Below the pieces are notes generated by a model. It was not told the origin of the DNA and searched no databases. It worked only from the letters and a program-made list of their open reading frames with translations. From Siphonodentalium dalli (Eukaryota; Mollusca; Scaphopoda; Gadilida; Siphonodentaliidae), in NCBI GenBank assembly GCA_032622095.1, contig CP136067.1:137519990-137583989 (forward strand): a stretch of 64,000 bases of DNA, in the 5' to 3' direction. Made by a program: the position numbers and the translations under genes. How positions within the stretch are numbered: position 1 is the first letter of the stretch; each line of letters begins with the position of its first letter. Shown in pieces: positions 32,965-43,600 of this stretch.

Positions 32965-33429
32965 TTAAAGGTACTCAATCCGATCAGAGGGTCCTATATT
33001 ATTATTTCTTTGGCTTTGGAGGTAAAAGATATTTGATTCGAGTCAAGGAACCCACCCATCAAAGCTCAGAGTGATTAGATATCGATTTTTGAAATCTATT
33101 AATTTTCGGATATGCAGCCCACAAGTTGGCAGAGCACGTGATCAAAACGGACAAATTGTGGGTGTAAGATGAATAACTCTAAAATCAAGTGCTTACTATT
33201 AACAATAATAACCACTTGAATTTAGAGTTATCCATCTTAAACCCCGCAATTTGTCCGTTTTGATCACGTGTTCTGCCAACTTATCCGAAAATTAATAGAT
33301 TTCAAAAATCGATATCTAATCACTCTGAGCTTTGATGGGTGGGTTCCTCGACTCGAATCAAATAGTTTTTACCCCCAAAGCCAAAGAAATAGTAATATAG
33401 GACCCTCTGATCAGATTGAGTACCTTTAA
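32965..33429. mobile_element. TTAA-D MITE, long-palindrome copy
   Basis: A 457-bp body flanked by TTAA (32965-32968, 33426-33429). It is nearly a full palindrome: ggtcctatattattatttct mirrors agaaatagtaatataggacc, and the centre at about 33200 mirrors ccacttgaatttagagtta. Ends are AGGTACTCAATCCGATC and GATTGAGTACCT. Confidence 0.92.
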
Positions 33430-33750
33430 CTTGATATGTTACATTTGTTTTTAACAAGTTTTTTTCTGTGGGCCAAAACTACTAGTGATGTACCTAACAT
33501 TAAATTTTACTCAAAATTTATGGTTGTTGTTGTAACTGGAGGTATGGATTACATCTATAATATCTCAATATTCTCTGCCAACATTCCATTTATTTATACT
33601 CTCAATTCATAAATGCTAGTTTCCATGCTTTAAATTATCACTGTTACATTTTGTTTAATGCACATATGTTGATGAAAAATACCCTATCCTGGTCCATAAT
33701 TTCCAAGCTGTTGCACATGTTTAGTTTGAAAAGACATAGACAGAACCCAA
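33430..33750. other. Intergenic stretch without recognised features
   Basis: AT-rich DNA between two MITEs. No gene or bounded repeat was seen. Confidence 0.4.
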
Positions 33751-34020
33751 TGTGCATCCAAGCCTTGAAATAGTGTGTCTGTCATTTGCAGAATGAGGTC
33801 CCCAGAGGGTGAATTTAGTGATGCTACCCCGCATATCGGGCTAGCATCACCAAATTCACCCTCTGGGAACCTCATTCTGCTGAGGTGTAAGCAGAATGAG
33901 GTCCCCAGAGGGTGAATTTGGTGATGCTAGCCTGCTATGTGGGGTAGCATCACTAAATTCACCCTCTGGGGACCTCATTCTGCAAATGACAGACACACAA
34001 TTTCAAGGCTTGTGTGCATC
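33751..34020. mobile_element. hAT-2 MITE, two-hairpin form, exact 8-bp duplication
   Basis: TGTGCATC occurs at 33751-33758 and 34013-34020. The 254-bp body has CAAGCCTTGAAATAGTGTG ends and two ~90-bp hairpins (gaggtccccagagggtgaat and inverse) joined by tgctgaggtgtaagcag. Confidence 0.93.
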
Positions 34021-34040
34021 TTTACGTCCTGACTTCCTGA

Positions 34041-35412
34041 CTGCTATACATCGGTACTGAGTACGGACCTAAAATGTCACGCTGTGTGCTGTACATCAGT
34101 ACTGAGTACGGACCTAAAATGTCACGCTGTGTGCTGTACATCAGTACTGAGTACGGACCTAAAATGTCACGCTGTGTGCTATACATAGGTACTGAGTACG
34201 AACCTAAAATGTCACGCTGTGTGCTATACATCGGTACTGAGTACGGACCTAAAATGTCACGCTGTGTGCTATACATAGGTACTGAGTACGAACCTAAAAT
34301 GTCACGCTGTGTGCTATACATCGGTACTGAGTACGGACCTAAAATGTCACGCTGTGTGCTATACATCAGTACTGAGTACGGACCTAAAATGTCACGCTGT
34401 GTGCTGTACATCAGTATAGTATGGACCTAAAGTGTCACGCTGTGTGCTATACATCGGTACTGAGTACGGACCTAAAATGTCACGCTGTGTGCTGTACATC
34501 AGTATAGTATGGACCTAAAATGTCACGCTGTGTGCTGTACATCAGTATAGTACGGACCTAAAATGTCACGCTGTGTGCTGTACATCAGTATAGTATGGAC
34601 CTAAAATGTCACGCTGTGTGCTATACATCGGTACTGAGTACGGACCTAAAATGTCACGCTGTGTGCTATACATCGGTACTGAGTACGGACCTAAAATGTC
34701 ACGCTGTGTGCTGTACATCAGTACTGAGTACGGACCTAAAATGTCACGCTGTGTGCTATACATCGGTGCTGAGTACGAACCTAAAATGTCACGCTGTGTG
34801 CTATACATAGGTACTGAGTACGGACCTAAAATGTCACGCTGTGTGCTGTACATCAGTACTGAGTACGGACCTAAAATGTCACGCTGTGTGCTATACATCG
34901 GTACTGAGTACGGACCTAAAATGTCACGCTGTGTGCTGTACATCAGTACTGAGTACGGACCTAAAATGTCACGCTGTGTGCTTTACATAGGTACTGAGTA
35001 CGGACCTAAAATGTCACGCTGTGTGCTATACGTCAGTACTGAGTACGGACCTAAAATGTCACGCTGTGTGCTATACGTCAGTACTGAGTACGGACCTAAA
35101 ATGTCACGCTGTGTGCTATACATCGGTACTGAGTACGGACCTAAAATGTCACGCTGTGTGCTATACATAGGTACTGAGTACGAACCTAAAATGTCACGCT
35201 GTGTGCTATACATCGGTACTGAGTACGGACCTAAAATGTCACGCTGTGTGCTGTACATCAGTACTGAGTACGGACCTAAAATGTCACGCTGTGTGCTATA
35301 CATAGGTACTGAGTACGAACCTAAAATGTCACGCTGTGTGCTATACATCCGTACTGAGTACGGACCTAAAATGTCACGCTGTGTGCTATACATCAGTATA
35401 GTATGGACCTAC
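34041..35412. repeat. Minisatellite, 45-bp unit, about 30 copies
   Basis: The unit is atgtcacgctgtgtgctata then catcggtactgagtacggacctaaa. Variants alternate among acatcgg, acatcag, acatagg and acgtcag. A 43-bp form (catcagtatagtatggac) occurs several times at 34408-34605 and once at the end. Because 45 is divisible by three, long open frames appear on both strands (up to 279 codons, MSRCVLYIGTEYGPK repeats). They break exactly where 43-bp units occur, so I read them as a by-product and not a gene. Confidence 0.95.
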
Positions 35413-35528
35413 TTGTGCACACTAGCAGGTGGCCATCATTCATAAAGGGAACTAAGAAATTAGTGCAACTGAACCAGTGTATGTCGATGTTTCAGTAAAT
35501 ATATGGTATTCCAGGATTGGATATGATG

Positions 35529-35794
35529 TACAGTAATGCTCTAAATAATCGACTCCTTAACCACAGCAGAATTATGGGTAATTTTCATGATTTAGTCGGA
35601 AATATGGCTTGTTGCCATTCATCGGAAAGCTCTCGGTTAGACAGGAACACTATTTCAAGGCTTGAGAGTACCTTTAAGTCTCCCCGAGAGCTTTCCGATG
35701 AATGGCAACAAGCCATATTTCCGACTAAATCCTGAAAAATTACCCATAATTCTGCTGTGGTTAAGGAGTCGATTATTTAGAGCATTACTGTAGC
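35529..35794. mobile_element. TA-1 MITE with a foreign patch at its centre
   Basis: TA plus CAGTAATGCTCTAAATAATC at the left; gagcattactgTA at the right. Between the two halves of the central hairpin, 35640-35682 carries cactatttcaaggcttgag (the hAT-2 tip) and gagtacctttaag (the TTAA-D tip). Confidence 0.85.
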
Positions 35795-36073
35795 CATTGT
35801 GTGATGTCAGTTGTTTAGTTTTTGCGACATTCCCGTTATATCATTCCACTGTAAACTTGGCAGAACGTCATTCAGCAGTGAAGAGGTTAACTAGAAACTT
35901 ATATCGATTGCTCTCAGGATATGCGACTATTCACTATATCGTTTACAAATTCGACGAAGGATTTGAGATTGTGATGCATGTTGTGTTCTGTGTTATTCAA
36001 CATCCTTGTTTCGGTTTAGCCCAATGGAGTAAGAAATTACTCTCAAATGATACCTTCTATATTAATAATGGTG
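35795..36073. other. Intergenic stretch with an unrecognised open frame
   Basis: A 99-codon frame (35797-36096) opens without an ATG near its start. It has a protein-like stretch (LAERHSAVKRLTRNLYRLLS) but no family match and no splice support, so I do not call it a gene. Confidence 0.3.
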
Positions 36074-36205
36074 TTAACAGGTCTAGCACAATCTGAATCC
36101 ATCTAATATAGCTACATGTATATTCAACTATTGTTATTTTCAAATATTATATTTTAATTTACAATGTCAGGGATCATGGATAATGCCTCATCATATTTAA
36201 GGAAA
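36074..36205. repeat. Duplicated segment, copy 1 (with 39113-39240)
   Basis: ttaacaggtctagcacaatc through gaatccatctaatatagct, caatgtcagggat and atgcctcatca recurs at 39113-39240. The copies differ by substitutions and small gaps. Confidence 0.75.
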
Positions 36206-36230
36206 AGCAATATTTATATTCAGCTTCAAA

Positions 36231-36928
36231 ATGATGCCCTAAATAATCGACTCCTTAACCACAGCAGAATTATGGGTAACTTTTCAGAATTTAGTCGGAA
36301 ATATGGCTTGTTGCCATTCATCGGAATGCTCCCACTGAGAGCTTTTCGATGAATGGCAACAAGCCATATTTCCGACTAAATCCTGAAAAGTTACCCATAA
36401 TTCTGATGTGGTTAAAGGTACTCAACCCGTAAAGAGGGTCCCCATCTCAACAGATTCCAACAACAACAATCCGATCAGAGGGTCCTATATTACTATTTCT
36501 TTGGCTTTGGGGGTAAAAAATATTTTATTCGAATCGAGGAACCCATCAAACAAAGCTCAGAGTTATTAGATATTGATTTTTGAAAATTCTGATGTTCTCG
36601 AGATGAGTACTAATAGCTGCCGTCAATTTGGTAACCTGCTCGAGATTTTACGCCAAAATTCTATTCAAACAGACAAGGATGGATAACTCTATAATCAAGT
36701 GGGTAATAATAACGAATTTTGACTGAGTGCTGGGCCAGATAATATTCCCGATAATGAAAAATAATAGATTTCTAAAATCGATATCTAACAAATCTGAGCT
36801 TTGATGGGTGACTTCCTCGACTCGAATCATATATTTTTGACCCCCGAAGCCATTGAAATAGTAATTGAGAGGAGTTTTATCGGGTTGAGTACCTTTAAGG
36901 AGTCGATTATTTATGGAATTACTGTATA
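36231..36928. mobile_element. TA-1 MITE split by a TTAA-D insertion
   Basis: The left part (atgatgccctaaataatcg to ttctgatgtgg) and the right part (ggagtcgattatttatggaa to attactgta) flank a TTAA-D element that entered the TTAA of the right arm. Intact copies keep gtggttaaggagtcgatta at this place. Confidence 0.9.
36412..36898. mobile_element. TTAA-D MITE (479 bp), young copy 1
   Basis: TTAA at 36412-36415 and 36895-36898 flanks a 479-bp body from AGGTACTCAACCCGTAAAG to CGGGTTGAGTACCT. Reading it against 46321-46799 I find one difference (cgaatcgagg here, cgagtcgagg there). Confidence 0.95.
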
Positions 36929-37305
36929 TTGTTTTAATTCAGAATTGTGTCCTGGTTAAGTTGTCTAATTACATCAACTTTTATCTCTCACTATTATTTT
37001 ATAATTTTGTCCTTAATATTTATAGCCAATTAAATCATAAAATGTCTAATAATATAGCTGCCTTATTTATTACCCTTGATACGGGATACAGGGGATTGTG
37101 GCCAGAAGTAACCTTATTCTCATTTTGGGGGTGTCCAACTTGGAAAAACTCCCACTCCAAGTTAGTGATCTTCTACACCAGATTCCTTCCCCCATAGGGT
37201 TGGAATTTTCAAATTAGAACCTCAAGATTTTCAACTGGTGAAAATTTCCTATGGTTGGAAATTTTCCAATATATAGCCATTGTCAGTACAAAACGTTGAT
37301 CGAAA

Positions 37306-37639
37306 TTAAAGGGGTCTGTACACTAAATCTGGCCATTTATGGGACCATTTCAGTTTATACTCAACTGAATATATGCAACAAATCAAGGAATTTGAGCCAT
37401 AGATTAGTGAAAACTACACTTGTGCACTCTATGAATGATGCAAAAACATTTTAAATATAATGAAAATGAATTTATGACTGGAGTAATAAATTAATTTTGT
37501 TGATAATTACCATGTTGAGTGCATCATTTATAGAGCACATGGGTGTATTTTGCACGGTTCCATGGCTCAAATTCATTCATTTGTTGCATATATTCTGTTG
37601 AGTATAAATGGCCATATGTAGTGTACAGTACCCCTTTAA
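37306..37639. mobile_element. TTAA-F MITE
   Basis: A 326-bp body flanked by TTAA on both sides. Ends are AGGGGTCTGTACACTAAATC and GTGTACAGTACCCCT. The halves mirror each other around caaaaacattttaaatata. Confidence 0.88.
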
Positions 37640-38170
37640 GAAAACATCATTTTTGTTGGAAAATCAAAATGTCAGAAAAATTACAACATAATCTTGGTCT
37701 AAAACACCCCCTGGCCAGATATATCTTTGTTTTGAATGTTCCTCGTCATTTCTTGCATATGACAGTTTTTTTGATAAAAATAAAAAATATGTTATACAAC
37801 GGTATGTCCATCCATCTACCCACTTGTACTGTTCACACAATAGCAAATTTGTCTGGCATTTTTTTTGCAGGCGTTTCAATACAGAAAGCTAGAATGTGCC
37901 AGAAAACAAACCCAAAATGCTTATAAAATTGCTATGTGGAAAGTAAAAACTGCAGATCAACCAGTAGCAATGCTACCATCATTTGCCTGTAAATAGCATG
38001 CAAATATCGTGCAAGAATCAATCATAAGGTATTTGATTGATTGCGGTTTAATGTCGCTTTCAGCAACTGAGGCCATATCACAACATTGCCAGTTTTGTGG
38101 TGGAGGAAATCTGCACACTTGTGGCTAATCTAACAGTGATTTCAATGGCAAATTTTTGTTGTTGTAATAA
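37640..38170. other. Intergenic stretch without recognised features
   Basis: A 127-codon frame (37543-37926) overlaps the preceding MITE and has no family signature. Nothing else was recognised. Confidence 0.4.
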
Positions 38171-38698
38171 TTGTTTTAAAGATGAATAATCCAATTAAGT
38201 GCCCCTCAATTACTATTTATTTGGATTCGGGGGTAACAAAATATTTGATTCGAGTCAAGGAACCCACCTATCAAAGCTCAGAGCTATTAGAAATCAATTT
38301 TTGAAATCTATTATTTTTCACCATCGAGACTTATATGTAGCCCACTAAAAAGTCGATGAGCCAACGGTCTCGGACCAAATTGCAGATGAAGATGGATAAC
38401 TCTAAAATAGAGAGGCTTTGTGCACAGGCGCCTGGTGAAAATTACTAAAATACCAATATAGAATATACCAGTATAGTCTATATTGGTATTTTAGTAATTT
38501 TCCCCAGGTGCATGTGGCTTAGTGTTGATAATAAGGCCAAATTTCGTCAAACAACATGTTGATAAATAACGTTTCAGGCAATTTAGCATTATTTTTTGGG
38601 CAATTAATCGATTCTGATAACTGAAGCAGCATTTCTAAAAATGTTGCCAGTGGAATCTGATTATATGGGGACCATCGAATCGGATTGAGTACCTTTAA
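38171..38698. mobile_element. TTAA-D-related element, decayed, with an inner hairpin
   Basis: The right end gaatcggattgagtacct is followed by TTAA (38695-38698). The left side has the family phrases atttgattcgagtcaaggaa and cacctatcaaagctcagag. A separate perfect hairpin sits inside at 38438-38501. Confidence 0.7.
38438..38501. repeat. Perfect 64-bp hairpin (25-bp arms)
   Basis: The arm AAAATTACTAAAATACCAAT + ataga pairs exactly with tctat + ATTGGTATTTTAGTAATTTT; the loop is 14 bases. No copy was seen elsewhere in the window. Confidence 0.9.
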
Positions 38699-38726
38699 TA
38701 TGTAACCTTTTTTGTAGCCCATGTGC

Positions 38727-39002
38727 ACTGTGGGCAAGCCTTGAAATAGTGTGTCTGTCATTTGCAGAATGAGGTCCCCAGAGGGTGAATTTAGTGATAC
38801 TACCCAGCATAGCGGGCTAGCAGTAGCATCACCAAATTCACCCTCTGGGGACCTCATTCTGCTGAGGTGTAAGCAGAATGATGTCCCAAGAGGGTGAATT
38901 TGGTAATGCTAGCCCGCTATGCAGGGTAGCATCACTAAATTCACCCTCTGGGGACCTCATTCTGCAAATGACAGACACGCTATTTCAAGGCTTGACTGTG
39001 GG
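38727..39002. mobile_element. hAT-2 MITE, two-hairpin form, exact 8-bp duplication
   Basis: ACTGTGGG occurs at 38727-38734 and 38995-39002. The 260-bp body closely matches the copy at 33759-34012, with a small duplication (gcagtagca) in the first hairpin loop. Confidence 0.93.
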
Positions 39003-39954
39003 GATATCCTACATGATTATATCCCCGTTTACATGTCACGCCTCTAATCACGCTCTCTTATGGTGTATATTGGCAAGCGGTTTTGGTCGTGTGGTATGGG
39101 GATGATCAATGTGTTAACAGGTCTAGCACAATCTGAATCCATCTAATATAGCTATATTCAACTATTATTGTTATATTCAAATATTATAGTTTAATTAACA
39201 ATGTCAGGGATTATATGGATTATGCCTCATCAAATTTAAGGAATTTATAATTTATGTTGCTAGAGTAAATGTGATTAAAAACGTACTCATTATCTTCGTA
39301 CGTGTTTTGTATGTGTTTCTGTAATATCGGCCAGCTAATAAAATGTACAAGTCTGTGTCGCACAAAGTCTGTGCTCTGATCAGTCATGTGTTCAGAATCT
39401 GTTGTCGCTAATGCACGTTGTCGATAATATACGATGTCGCTAATCCGTAATTTACACGACGATTGGTGCATCTTTTGAATCATGGCTCAGTGTCCGGGTG
39501 AAGTCTTTTCTTTTGCGTTAGTCGGTTTTTGCGGTCTGGCAGTTGTTGTCTCTTCGCCGCACGAAGACATAAACTTGTCTTTGCGGGTGGACACAGCTTA
39601 CATATTAAAGTAGAAGGCAATACTTCCCAATATAGTTTACATTAGAAGACAAACATTTGCCTCGTTTGTGCCATGCAGGTAGATGCCAACGCGGTGCCGT
39701 TCATTTTGTTAACTGCACATGGCGAGGATTCGTGGTCACCAGTTTCGGTGTGATCTTACGATCTACTTGTATTGGCAGTATATATAGGCTGAACATACTT
39801 TTACTGCACGACAGCACATGGACCTATTATCATGAATGTGACGACATGATGTCGCACCCCCTAAATCATGCCATGAATCTCTACTCCAACTATGCCCGTA
39901 GAGACCATACTCCACTAGTTCAAAACCTGGGCAATTGTTATATATATATACTAG
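39003..39954. other. Intergenic stretch with a duplicated segment and MITE scraps
   Basis: 39113-39240 duplicates 36074-36205. 39868-39932 is the left end of the ATCATGCC inverted-repeat family. A minus-strand frame at 39220-39483 (87 codons) and a short + frame at 39481 (43 codons) were not recognised. Confidence 0.45.
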
Positions 39955-40620
39955 CCGCGATGAGCCCGACGTTGTCCGGGCTATTCAAAAACCAAATTTT
40001 AAGTCGATAGCTCTACCCAGCCCAACGTTGTCCGGGCTATTCAAAAACGAAATTTCAAGTCGATAGCTCTACCCGTTTCCGAGATCTGGTCTGCGCATGC
40101 GCGAAGCTGGCGTCGCATGGGCTCGGCGACCCGATAAAATTCGTATCCGGGGCAAGATACATTCACATACCAAATTTCAAGTCGATAGCTCCACCCGTTT
40201 CCGATATCTCGTCTGCGCATGCGCGAAGCTGGCGTTGCACGGGCTCGGCGACCCGATAAAATTCGTATCCGGGGCAAGGTACATTCACATACCAAATTTC
40301 AAGTCGATAGCTCCACCCGTTTCCGAGATCTTGTCTGCGCATGCGCGAAGCTGGCGTCGCACGGGCTCGGCGACCCGATATAATTCGTATCCGGGGCAAG
40401 ATACATTCACATAGCAAATTTCAAGTCGATAGCTCCACCCGTTTCCGAGATCTCGTCTGCGCATGCGCGAAGCGGGCGCCGCATGGGCTCGCCAATGCGA
40501 CAACGACGACCGCCTGGTCAAACTACACACACGTACCAAGTTTCGTCCCGATCGGTCGAGAATCGTATATTTGTATAAATGACATACAGACATACAGACA
40601 AACATACAGACAAACAGAGG
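39955..40620. repeat. 122-bp core-repeat array followed by an ACAG-type microsatellite
   Basis: The phrase aagtcgatagctccacccgt starts units at 40057, 40179, 40301 and 40423 (spacing exactly 122), after a partial unit at 40001. The units are GC-rich (gcgcatgcgcgaagctggcg) in an AT-rich setting. The array ends in a variant tail (cgatcggtcgagaatcgtat) and a catacagacatacagac run (40581-40618). A core-repeat array followed by such a microsatellite is the layout of Pearl/HINE-type non-autonomous Helitron-like elements of bivalves (inference). Confidence 0.85.
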
Positions 40621-40797
40621 TCTTCAAAATATATATAAGATATTTTATATATGCCGAATGCATTTAATATGATCTTGAGCTATAGTGCATTCCTATTTCT
40701 GACTATGGTTTTCTAGGTAGTTGTTATTGGTGCCTGGAAGAGATAGAGAATATACATGCAGGGAATGTCAGGTGTTTGTGACAATAATGTACCATGC

Positions 40798-41298
40798 ATG
40801 TGTCTATGGGAGGCCAAATTCACATTTATTAATAATTGCGATTCAGCGCAATTCAATTGCGCTTCAGCGCAATCCAATTGTGCTTCAGCGGAATCCAATT
40901 GCGCTTCAGTGCAATTCAATTGCACTTCAGTGCAATCCAGCCTGATTCATATCAATTGCGTTGAAGCGCAATTCAATTGCGATGTTAAAGCGCAATTATT
41001 GTTACAAGCTTACACCCCTGAAGTGCATGGTGGTTCAGCGCAATTAATTTTGTATTGAATTTATTTATTAACTCGGGGTTAGCAATATATGGGGAAAATA
41101 ATTGCGCTTCAGCGCAATTAATTTTGTATTGGATTTTTTCCTTAATTTACTGGGGGTTTAGCCATATATGGAAAATTAATCAGCGCAATTAATTTTGAAT
41201 TGCGCTTCAGCACAATTGAATTGCGCTTCATAAAGCGCAATTGATTGCGCTGAAGCGCAATTATTAATAAATGTGAATTTGGCCTCCCGTATGTGTCT
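40798..41298. mobile_element. hAT-3: MITE with 8-bp duplication, filled with TTGCGCTTCAGCGCAA repeats
   Basis: ATGTGTCT at 40798-40805 and 41291-41298 flanks a 485-bp body. Its ends are ATGGGAGGCCAAATTCAC and GTGAATTTGGCCTCCCGT. The mirrored terminal arms are ~35 bp. The inside is a run of attgcgcttcagcgcaatt-like palindromes, each a small hairpin. Confidence 0.92.
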
Positions 41299-41754
41299 TA
41301 CTATATATATCATAGAACTCGGATATGATATATATAGATTGACCCTGTTGCATTCAAAGCGAAAACCGCACACTCTCTGTCTATATACACACATGGGCCA
41401 TGTCGCTTGAAATGCACTCGGCTACCCGCCCTCCCTGCACTGTTATACTCCGTCCCTATATATATACGCGCCGGTAGTATAAAAGTATCACATCTAACTA
41501 CCATAACGTAAAGCGGGCGCGTATACATGTAGCTCAAGGAGGGGCGCGTTCCAAGCCCATGTGCATGGGTATACCCAAATATGCAGAAAGCCGGACCTGT
41601 TTAGAGTATGAATAACTATTTTTGCTATTATGTTATGTCCATACCCACTCCCTCACCTCCACTTGTAACATGCTTATTTCAATTCATACCCGTATGCTGT
41701 ATCAGAGAAGAGACAGGAATTTGGCTTGCTTCGATGTGGGCGGGGTATCGACTT
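41299..41754. other. Intergenic stretch without recognised features
   Basis: Short CpG-bearing phrases (cgcgccggtag, gggcgcgtataca) near 41465-41550 but no exon. No bounded repeat. Confidence 0.4.
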
Positions 41755-43600
41755 TTAAATTTCCAACTGCAACAGGGGGGAGTCGGAAAAAATTTGCAGG
41801 CACGTATGCTGATTTTTGACTTTCGACCCTTGTTGGGACCCACCCACCCCCGCGTCCAAATTTTGTTCCGTTTTCGGCAGTTTTTTTCCGACCATTTCTA
41901 TATGAATTTCTGTGCATACTATTAGTCATGGATGTTAACATTGACATGTAAATAGGAACAAGTCATTTTGGGGTCATTCGGTCAAAAAAACATGGCTGCC
42001 AGCAGCCATCTTGGATTTCAAAATTCAATCCATTAGCATGGGCTACAGGCTATACTGTTTGTCTGATCATCATGAAATTTGTCATTCATGTTAATACTGA
42101 CATATAGATGTGTTTTAAGCCAAACTCATTGCAAAAACAGTCAAAAACACTGGGGGAAAACTGTTTCACCAGAATCGATTCTATCGCCCGTCCGGTCCCG
42201 TCTCTATCGAATTAAGTTCCGACTCTTTCGCGATTTCTAAAACATATTTTCAAAGTTTTGACCGTTGTTTCTAGACTGAATGTCAAAACAGAATGTATTC
42301 TCCAATAACAATCGACAGATTATGTCTTTATACGTGTTTATTGGTGACAGTAATGCAAAATCGGCTGCATGTTGTGCACAGTTAGAGACGTAGTGCATTT
42401 GGGTGCATTTCCCATGAAAATTAAGCAGCACTTTGATGCTCAGATTATCGGCCTTGTCCACTTTAAATTGGACTGAAACTTGTCAAATTTTATGGTTAAA
42501 CATTAGATAATTATAACACAATACCTCCCGACGGTTCCTCGCCGTACAAGTCCTTCACATTAGTGCCTCAAAAAGCAACAACAGGTTCCGATTCTATTGT
42601 GATGTTTATGTTCACGATCGGTTCTTTCGTTCCTGTTTACAGTACATTCATATTCGATCAGATTATTTGATTGTACATCTATAGTTGCCCAATGACAATA
42701 CATGGTCATATATGGTTTAAAATGTAGCCATAGTAAATCAATAGACGAGTTTTAGTGGTCCCAAACGATCATAGGTCAGATATTAAAGATGATCGACCGA
42801 TATTCTTTAATATCCAACCTATGATGCTTTGGGACTACTGAAAACCTCATATTGGTGTTGCTGTGACTATAGTTTGAACCATATATGGTAATATGGCAAC
42901 TAGAAACACAAATGAACTATCTGGTCGAATATAATATTGCATTAAATGGGGGGGGGGGGGGCGAAAGAACCGATCGTGAACATAAAAATCACATTAGAAT
43001 CGGAACATTGCATTGCTTCTTTTGGTGGATTAATTTGAGGGTCTTTTACTGTGAGGAGCCATCGAGAGCTGTGCTGTAATCGTGTCCTGGTGTTCGATCA
43101 TACAAGAAGACATATTTCAGTCTAATTAAAAGGTAAAAAGGCCGATAAAAGGAGCATCAAAATGCTGCTTAATTTACAAAGGAAATGCACACAAACACAT
43201 TACGCTACTAAGTGTGCAAAAAATAGCCGACTTCGCATTATTATCACCAATAATTACGCACAAAGACACAATCTAGAGATAATTTTTGTAAAATACGTTC
43301 TGTTTTAACATTTAGTGTATAAATGGAGGTCAAAACTTTGAAAACATTTGTTTCAAGTCGCGAAAGAGACGGGACTTAATTCGATAGAGACGGAACCCGA
43401 TAGGCGATAGAATCGATTCTTGTGAAACAGTTTCCCCCCAGTGAAAAAGACTTGCAGGAAAAATATTTTTGAGTTGCGGAAAAAATTGTTTGTTTGTCCT
43501 ATCGACCACCCACCCACCCCGGCATACGTGCCCGGAAAAAAAATATTTCCACCCCCCTGACTGCAACGGAAAACCACCGGCGACACGCGGTTTGATTGAG
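41755..43600. mobile_element. Outer inverted repeat around the 42148-43443 fold-back
   Basis: The left arm (aactgcaacaggggggagt, gcaggcacgtatgc, cccacccacccccgcg) mirrors the right arm (ccacccacccaccccggcat, acgtgcccgg, ccccctgactgcaac). The arms are ~150 bp with decay and lie about 1.5 kb apart. The middle is occupied mainly by the fold-back. Confidence 0.6.
42148..43443. mobile_element. 1.3-kb fold-back element, near-complete palindrome
   Basis: Ends are CACTGGGGGAAAACTGTTTC and GAAACAGTTTCCCCCCAGTG. Matching blocks run to the centre near 42795: ccgattctattgtgatgttt / cacattagaatcgg, cacgatcggttctttcg / cgaaagaaccgatcgtg, and cccaaacgatcataggt / acctatgatgctttggg. AAAAA lies on both outer sides (weak duplication). 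A G14 run (42948-42961) interrupts the right arm. No transposase frame. Confidence 0.88.

Noticed and set aside
34606-35445. 279-codon + strand frame of MSRCVLYIGTEYGPK repeats (and minus-strand partners at 34022-34411, 34566-34943 and 34983-35393)
   Set aside because: It arises from a 45-bp minisatellite whose unit is divisible by three; it is open on both strands and breaks at 43-bp units. No start context or splice support.
41608-41925. 105-codon frame with a KNLQARMLIFDFRPLLG segment, and related minus frames at 43330-43586
   Set aside because: Both are translations of the mirrored arms of the 41755-43600 inverted repeat.
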